From the NCBI GenBank assembly GCA_021159125.1, contig JAGGSL010000058.1, forward strand, positions 1 through 18,557: a stretch of DNA of 18,557 bases, given 5' to 3'. The notes below the pieces were generated by a model that searched no databases, was not told the origin of the DNA, and worked only from the letters and a program-made list of their open reading frames with translations. Shown here piece after piece: positions 14,464 through 18,557 of the stretch. Origin of the DNA: Thermoplasmata archaeon (GTDB taxonomy: Archaea > Thermoplasmatota > E2 > UBA202 > DSCA01). Positions within the stretch are counted from its first letter, which is position 1; every line of letters starts with the position of its first letter. The translations under genes were made by a program, and so were the position numbers.

Positions 14464-14895
14464 TTAAATCCCCCTATTCAACACACGTATTCCCATCTCA
14501 TCTGCTTTTTTGACTATTTCTTCTCTCTTTTTCCTTCCAATTCTGCCGTGAATGCGTATCGCCTCTTTTTCGGGGTCAATACCCTCCATGTCCTTCAAAT
14601 TGTAAACCATCACTTCTTTGAATCCCGATGGATGAAGACCCCTTATTTTCTTTGGGGTCCTGTAGCCCACGCTGGGCATCGGTAATCTGTATCTGTAACC
14701 CCTCCTGAGTTTTGAGTGCATTCCCTTTGGCTTTGCCCACTTGTCTTTGAGTCTCTTAAACTGGTACCACTGCTGCCTCTTAAACTTGGGCTTCTTCTTG
14801 GAGGAAAGAAGTTCTTTTACCCCTTCGTCCAGCACAGGTTTTTTCTTAGGAACGTATGCTCCTTCCTCAACTATTTCCACTTCTTCTTCCTCCAT
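14464..14895 (-). CDS. rpl32e: Large subunit ribosomal protein eL32 (L32e)
   Basis: 143 residues from the ATG at 14895, one base after the uL6 stop and with GGGTG at good spacing; a GTG three codons earlier is in frame but would overlap uL6. The core KFKRQQWYQFKRLKDKWAKP, SKLRRGYRYRLPMPSVGYRT, and VMVYNLKDMEGIDPEKEAIR are family hallmarks. An acidic N-terminal extension precedes them, as in other Thermoplasmata/methanogen copies. Confidence 0.95.
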   Translation of the reverse strand: MEEEEVEIVEEGAYVPKKKPVLDEGVKELLSSKKKPKFKRQQWYQFKRLKDKWAKPKGMHSKLRRGYRYRLPMPSVGYRTPKKIRGLHPSGFKEVMVYNLKDMEGIDPEKEAIRIHGRIGRKKREEIVKKADEMGIRVLNRGI

Positions 14896-14896
14896 T

Positions 14897-15433
14897 TTAT
14901 GCACCCTTTGAAGTTATATATATTCCATCCTGGAATACCCTTATATCTCTATTCTTAACACGCACTGCACGCTCTATATTCGCAGCCGTCTGTCCGACCT
15001 GCTCCCTGTTGATTCCCTCCAGAATTACATCATCTTTCTCCACTCTCACCTTCACATCTCCGAAAATTTTCGCTTTCCTCGGATACTGCTCGCCCAGGAA
15101 GTTATCAATTAAAACCTCTCCATCCTTTACCGAAACCTTTATTGGAAAGTGGGAGTAAACAATTTTCATTTTATAAACGAATCCTTCGGTAACGCCCTTT
15201 ATCATATTTTCTATATGGGCCGCAAATGTGCCCACCAGCGCTTTTTCTGCCTTTTTAGGCAATTCGCATCTGATTATAACTTTGGAATCCTCCTTTTTGA
15301 TGCTGATGCGGGGATGGCTCAGTTCCCTCTCCAGTTTTCCTTTGGGACCCTCAACCTTAACCACATTGCCATCTATCTCTACCTGGACGCCCTCGGGGAT
15401 TTCTACTTCCTTAATCGCAAACGGTATTTTCAT
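14897..15433 (-). CDS. rpl6: Large subunit ribosomal protein uL6 (L6)
   Basis: 178 residues forming the two repeated alpha/beta domains of uL6: first VEIDGNVVKVEGPKGKLERE (about 19-38), second FPIKVSVKDGEVLIDNFLGE (about 104-123). EGINREQVGQTAANIERAVR follows, with a closing DGIYITSKG. It is separated from uS8 by eight bases with a GGTGG stretch as Shine-Dalgarno. Confidence 0.97.
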   Translation of the reverse strand: MKIPFAIKEVEIPEGVQVEIDGNVVKVEGPKGKLERELSHPRISIKKEDSKVIIRCELPKKAEKALVGTFAAHIENMIKGVTEGFVYKMKIVYSHFPIKVSVKDGEVLIDNFLGEQYPRKAKIFGDVKVRVEKDDVILEGINREQVGQTAANIERAVRVKNRDIRVFQDGIYITSKGA

Positions 15434-15441
15434 CAGACCAC

Positions 15442-15831
15442 CTAATATACATATGCCAATAACTTTCCGCCTATGCCTTCCTTCTTCGCATCATAGTGGG
15501 AGAGTATGCCTTTCGTTGTTGAAACAAGCAGTACACCGAAATTTTCTGCAGGCAGGAACCGGAATTCCCACTTCTCGAATTCATCTCGCTTTATTGAGTA
15601 TCTTGGCTTAATTACATTACAATCATTTATGCTTCCTTTGAGTGTTACATTGAACATTCCTGACTTGCCGTCATCCACCCATTCAAATGAGCTTATGTAA
15701 CCGTTGTCCTGCATAACTTTAAGGACTCTACCTATTAACTTGCTTGCGGGCTTCACTATACATTCTCTTTTACCTGCCCTTTCCGCGTTTTTTATCGCTG
15801 ACATAGCGTTTGCCAAAGTGTCATTTAACAT
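15442..15831 (-). CDS. rps8: Small subunit ribosomal protein uS8 (S8)
   Basis: 129 residues. Conserved DTLANAMSAIKNAERAGKRE, ending in the 16S rRNA-binding core FGVLLVSTTKGILSHYDAKK and GIGGKLLAYVY. It ends with TAG, so that codon terminates translation here at the expected family length. It is the first gene of the spc segment; in most archaea uS14 and uL5 precede it, but here the upstream neighbour is an XPD helicase. Confidence 0.97.
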   Translation of the reverse strand: MLNDTLANAMSAIKNAERAGKRECIVKPASKLIGRVLKVMQDNGYISSFEWVDDGKSGMFNVTLKGSINDCNVIKPRYSIKRDEFEKWEFRFLPAENFGVLLVSTTKGILSHYDAKKEGIGGKLLAYVY

Positions 15832-15872
15832 TTTACCGTGTCCCCCACAATAGATGATATTTCTTAAATCTT

Positions 15873-15892
15873 TCGGGTTGGTTCCAGCCCGA
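15873..15892 (-). promoter_or_regulatory. Hairpin in the uS8 leader
   Basis: Minus strand TCGGG-c-TGG-aa-CCA-a-CCCGA: a 5-bp and a 3-bp stem separated by a one-by-one mismatch. It is about 42 bases upstream of the uS8 ATG and close to the predicted transcription start. Such a leader hairpin could be an autoregulatory protein-binding site or protect the 5' end. Confidence 0.5.
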
Positions 15893-15906
15893 TAATGCGA
15901 GGTGGG

Positions 15907-15922
15907 TTATATAATTTTTTGG
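15907..15922 (-). promoter_or_regulatory. Strong promoter of the uS8-cmk ribosomal operon
   Basis: Minus strand CCAAAAAATTATATAA: A-rich BRE followed by a near-consensus TATA box (TTATATAA at 15907-15914). Start of transcription is expected around 15885, leaving a leader of about 55 bases. A weaker box (ATTTAAGAA near 15862-15870) could give a shorter leader. Confidence 0.7.
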
Positions 15923-15948
15923 TGGAATTTTTCAAGTTTACAAATTCC

Positions 15949-15972
15949 CCGGCAAATTTTTCAAAATTCCGG
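15949..15972 (-). terminator. Imperfect hairpin after the XPD helicase gene
   Basis: Minus strand CCGG-AATTTT-ga-AAAATT-tg-CCGG: an imperfect palindrome 11 bases past the XPD stop, followed by a second A/T-rich inverted pair (GGAATTT...AAATTCC, 15923-15947 region). It is placed where the helicase transcript should end, just before the ribosomal promoter. Terminator function is a guess. Confidence 0.3.
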
Positions 15973-15983
15973 AGCAATTAAAA

Positions 15984-17873
15984 TCAGGCACCACCCCAGA
16001 ACTCTTCTATCTCCTTAATCAGATTATCAGCCTTTCTCATTTCCACATATTTCCTGAATCTCGCAGCTCTCTCGTCCAGAATGATTGCAATCCCCCTGTC
16101 GCTCTCCTCCCTTATCATCCGCCCTATCGCCTGCAGCATTTTTCTTGTGGTTGGTGCCTCAAATGCATATTTCCATCCACTTCCGAACTTTTTGTCATAA
16201 TATTTCTGCAGTGCCTGCTGGCGGGCGGACGGCGGCGGGTATGGGATGCCCACAATTATCACCATTTCAAGTTCCTCAGAAGGAAAATCCATGCCCTCCG
16301 ATACTCTCCCGCCTATCACGGACAGCAGGACGCCGCCGCCCTCCTTGAATTTTTCTATCTCTTCCATGAGCTTTCGCTGACTGGCGCCCCTTTCCTCGAT
16401 ATATATCTTCCTTTTTATTGAACTGACCATGCCTGCTCTGAGAAATCTCTCCAGCATTGCATGAGAGGGGAAGAATATGGCTGTGTTTTTCCCGAACGAA
16501 TTGCATATGGAAATGATTTTTTCCTCTATTGAATGAATCATCTTGTCGTTGAGTTCCTGATAGCGGGTGCTTATGCCTTCTGTGTACAGAATTTTCCTGT
16601 TTTCCTTCGGAAATGGAGAGGGAAATGATACCAGCTCGGCATTCTTAAGGGCAAGAGAATCCCTGTATTCTTCCAGAGGAGCCAGCGTTCCTGACATGTG
16701 TATTGAAGCATGAAATTCATTTATTATGGAGGCGGCAATTGAAGCATCGAGGCAGTAATACTCCAGTCGGGGATTTCTGCCCGTCTCGTCGACAATAAGC
16801 TTTGCCCACCTTTCATCAAGCCCCATCCATGCATTGAGAAAGACGCCGACGCTTTTGAGATGGGAACGGGGAAGTTTCCCTTCCTTTTCTTTCGTATCCA
16901 TTACAACTTCTCCGTATTCCATGAATCTCTCGGCAAACATTTCCAGGTCTGCTCTCCCAAGTTTGGATTTTCTCACTTCTGCCTCTATTTTTCCGGGCGG
17001 GATGAATCCGTCGTTGTATGCGCTGTCTTCTGAAAAATTGATATATTTGTCTCTCATTTTGAGGATTATCTCTGCCATTGAATCGCAAAAATTTACCATC
17101 TCTTCCTCTCCTTCGAGATATTGCCCCACTTCATCGACAGCCATTTTAAGCGTGTTGACAGAAAGGCGAGGAGACATTATGCTCCTGCAGTATTCCGGCA
17201 GGTTATGGGCTTCATCGACAATAAGTATTGCTCTGTCGAACGAATAAAAGCCCCATTCTATCATCTTTTCCCTCAAAAAGGGGTCAAAGAGATATATGTA
17301 GGGAGCTATGACAACTTTCGCCTTTTTCACAAGCTTTTTGTTTGCTTCATAAGGGCATATTCCCTTGCTTCTCGAATACGACATGACCTCCTCTGCAGAT
17401 ATGATTTTTTTCTTTTCCATTTCCTCAGGCAGCTTGTTCATGGTGAAAAGGTTTGCAAAATATCTGCATCCGTTCCTCATCCTGCCGCCCTTTCTTATTG
17501 CCTCTATCGTCCTCTTCTTTCTGGTTGAGCAAAGGCGCGATATCTCAGCAGAACTTCCCCCTCTGAAATCAGGGTTTTCCTCCGCAAGAATGCACATGTT
17601 TGCTCTTCCCTGAAAACCCACGGCAGAAAGCTCTTCAACTCCGATTGCTCTCAGCTCTCTTATCGCCTGTCGCTGCTGAGAATTTGTTCTCGTCAGATAT
17701 AGAATGCGCATATTATTTTCAATTGCGTAATCAACAGAAGGAGCGAGGGCACATATCGTCTTCCCGGAGCCGGTGGACGCCTGCATTATAAGATTTTTTC
17801 CTTGACTCAGGGCGGAAGCGACGGCATCCATCATTTCCTTCTGGTATTTGCGCGGCTTGTATGGGAAGGGCAT
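15984..17873 (-). CDS. xpd: XPD/Rad3-family Fe-S DNA helicase (5'-3')
   Basis: Superfamily 2 ATP-dependent helicase, counterpart of the TFIIH repair subunit XPD; in archaea it unwinds DNA 5' to 3' and is thought to act in repair. In 629 residues, from N to C: Q-motif region YKPRKYQKEMMDAV (5-18), Walker A QASTGSGKT (31-39), and four cysteines C94, C115, C136, C173 (NMCI, SRLC, NGCRYF, GICPYE), which fit the 4Fe-4S ligands. Next come the DEAH box VDEAHNLPEYCR (219-230), the Arch-like region (about 240-350), helicase domain 2 with GGRVSEGMDF, and motif VI LQAIGRMIREESDRG near 585. Start at 17873 (MPFPYKPRKYQ) matches the family. Neighbours give no clue to a repair operon; it lies 105 bases after the upstream gene with no obvious promoter, and may be read with it. 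Confidence 0.93.
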   Translation of the reverse strand: MPFPYKPRKYQKEMMDAVASALSQGKNLIMQASTGSGKTICALAPSVDYAIENNMRILYLTRTNSQQRQAIRELRAIGVEELSAVGFQGRANMCILAEENPDFRGGSSAEISRLCSTRKKRTIEAIRKGGRMRNGCRYFANLFTMNKLPEEMEKKKIISAEEVMSYSRSKGICPYEANKKLVKKAKVVIAPYIYLFDPFLREKMIEWGFYSFDRAILIVDEAHNLPEYCRSIMSPRLSVNTLKMAVDEVGQYLEGEEEMVNFCDSMAEIILKMRDKYINFSEDSAYNDGFIPPGKIEAEVRKSKLGRADLEMFAERFMEYGEVVMDTKEKEGKLPRSHLKSVGVFLNAWMGLDERWAKLIVDETGRNPRLEYYCLDASIAASIINEFHASIHMSGTLAPLEEYRDSLALKNAELVSFPSPFPKENRKILYTEGISTRYQELNDKMIHSIEEKIISICNSFGKNTAIFFPSHAMLERFLRAGMVSSIKRKIYIEERGASQRKLMEEIEKFKEGGGVLLSVIGGRVSEGMDFPSEELEMVIIVGIPYPPPSARQQALQKYYDKKFGSGWKYAFEAPTTRKMLQAIGRMIREESDRGIAIILDERAARFRKYVEMRKADNLIKEIEEFWGGA

Positions 17874-17978
17874 CGCTGATAAATAAAACGAGGTACATTA
17901 ATTCATCGATGCGAAATGTGAAGTGTTGAGTACGGTCAACCTCCACAATTCCCTCTGCTCTACGCCCTGGCATCTTCC

Positions 17979-18557
17979 TCACATGCCGTTCCTTCTTTTC
18001 ACGAAAATGAATAACAGAACTCCTGCAAATATGAGGCCGAGCACAATTGAAGCATAGTCTGCTCTCCTCTCCCCGATTGTCAAACTCTTTGCATGCGTAC
18101 CGAATAGCGCAGCATCAGCACCATCATATGCTTTTATGAGATAGTTCAAACCATCGCTGTATTTTTTATCATTTATGAGCTGCTCCCCCTTCTCATAACT
18201 TTTAATGGGCTTATCATCATTTTTTACAATCCCTGCAATCTTGGCCCTTGAGCCGGCTATGCTGACAGCCACGGATGCAAGCCTGCTTTTCACATCATCG
18301 CTGCTCACTTTTTTGATTGCGTCCCTTATATTGCGGAGAGTTTTGGCGTAACTTTCATTCCATACATCTGCAGCAATTTTAATATCATCGCTGCCTGCTG
18401 TCATAAAAATTTTTTGCATAAGGAAAGCCTGCTGCTGCATTTGCGTATCAGATATAGTGAGCACATCTCCTGCATTTTCATTTAATGATGCAAGCTTTTC
18501 CGCCATTTCATTTTCATTCATAAAAACGCGCTCAACTTTTTTGCACTCTTCCGTTAC
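17979..18557 (-). CDS. C-terminal part of a tail-anchored helical protein, function unknown (partial)
   Basis: The frame stays open to the window edge through 12 further codons upstream of an internal ATG at 18521, with no Shine-Dalgarno or promoter in front of that ATG. I therefore read it as the 3' part of a longer gene; a 180-residue protein starting at 18521 is the alternative. The visible part is alpha-helical and polar with heptad-like runs (for example KTLRNIRDAIKKVSSDDVKS), a TPR-like stretch (SYEKGEQLINDKKYSDGLNY, then LIKAYDGADAAL), one C-terminal membrane helix (about 157-175, ASIVLGLIFAGVLLFIFV) and a basic KRRNGM tail that should face the cytosol. The body would then be outside (for example the C-terminus of a secreted, membrane-anchored protein). 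No known family recognised. Confidence 0.6.
   Translation of the reverse strand, partial: VTEECKKVERVFMNENEMAEKLASLNENAGDVLTISDTQMQQQAFLMQKIFMTAGSDDIKIAADVWNESYAKTLRNIRDAIKKVSSDDVKSRLASVAVSIAGSRAKIAGIVKNDDKPIKSYEKGEQLINDKKYSDGLNYLIKAYDGADAALFGTHAKSLTIGERRADYASIVLGLIFAGVLLFIFVKRRNGM

Noticed and set aside
17731..17982. 83-codon frame beginning at the stop of the last hypothetical gene and running into xpd
   Set aside because: Mostly overlaps the N-terminus of xpd in another frame; only the first third is outside it and no family is recognisable.

Overview
The window looks like a chromosomal segment of a euryarchaeon, most probably a Thermoplasmatota member. The grounds are the archaeal ribosomal-protein order (uS8, uL6, eL32, eL19, uL18, uS5, uL30, uL15, SecY, adenylate kinase, DUF106, cytidylate kinase), archaeal BRE/TATA promoters that often sit about 25 nt from the start codon (leaderless transcripts), an XPD-type helicase and a B12-dependent ribonucleotide reductase. 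No eL34 or eL14 gene lies in the secY-adk-DUF106-cmk stretch, which suits Thermoplasmata, but the lineage is an inference. I saw no tRNA, rRNA, CRISPR array or insertion sequence, and no gene-free stretch above 300 bases.

Left part, plus strand (83-2318): a family-4-like uracil-DNA glycosylase with an extra cysteine-containing tail, a KaiC/RecA-like protein whose nucleotide-binding motifs are degenerate, and a metallo-beta-lactamase-fold protein. The first two are tightly coupled; the third has its own candidate promoter. Everything from 2361 on is on the minus strand. It begins (in coordinate order) with an E. coli-type glutamate dehydrogenase, a class II ribonucleotide reductase (NrdJ), a membrane-inserted Cas4/RecB-like nuclease and a secreted beta-rich protein of unknown function.

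Right part (8811-15831): the distal half of the spc ribosomal operon, read from uS8 down to cytidylate kinase with overlapping or abutting genes. It starts at uS8 behind its own strong promoter and a hairpin leader, instead of continuing from uL5/uS14. Upstream are an XPD helicase with four Fe-S-type cysteines and the C-terminal part of a probable tail-anchored coiled protein that remains open to the window edge.

The most striking observation is in secY. Two in-frame TAG codons interrupt it in the external loop between TM7 and TM8, while the reading frame and the conserved sequence on both sides are kept. This is either a sequence error, a split translocon, or a recoding or readthrough event. 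The second notable item is the four-helix membrane insertion inside an otherwise complete Cas4-like nuclease.
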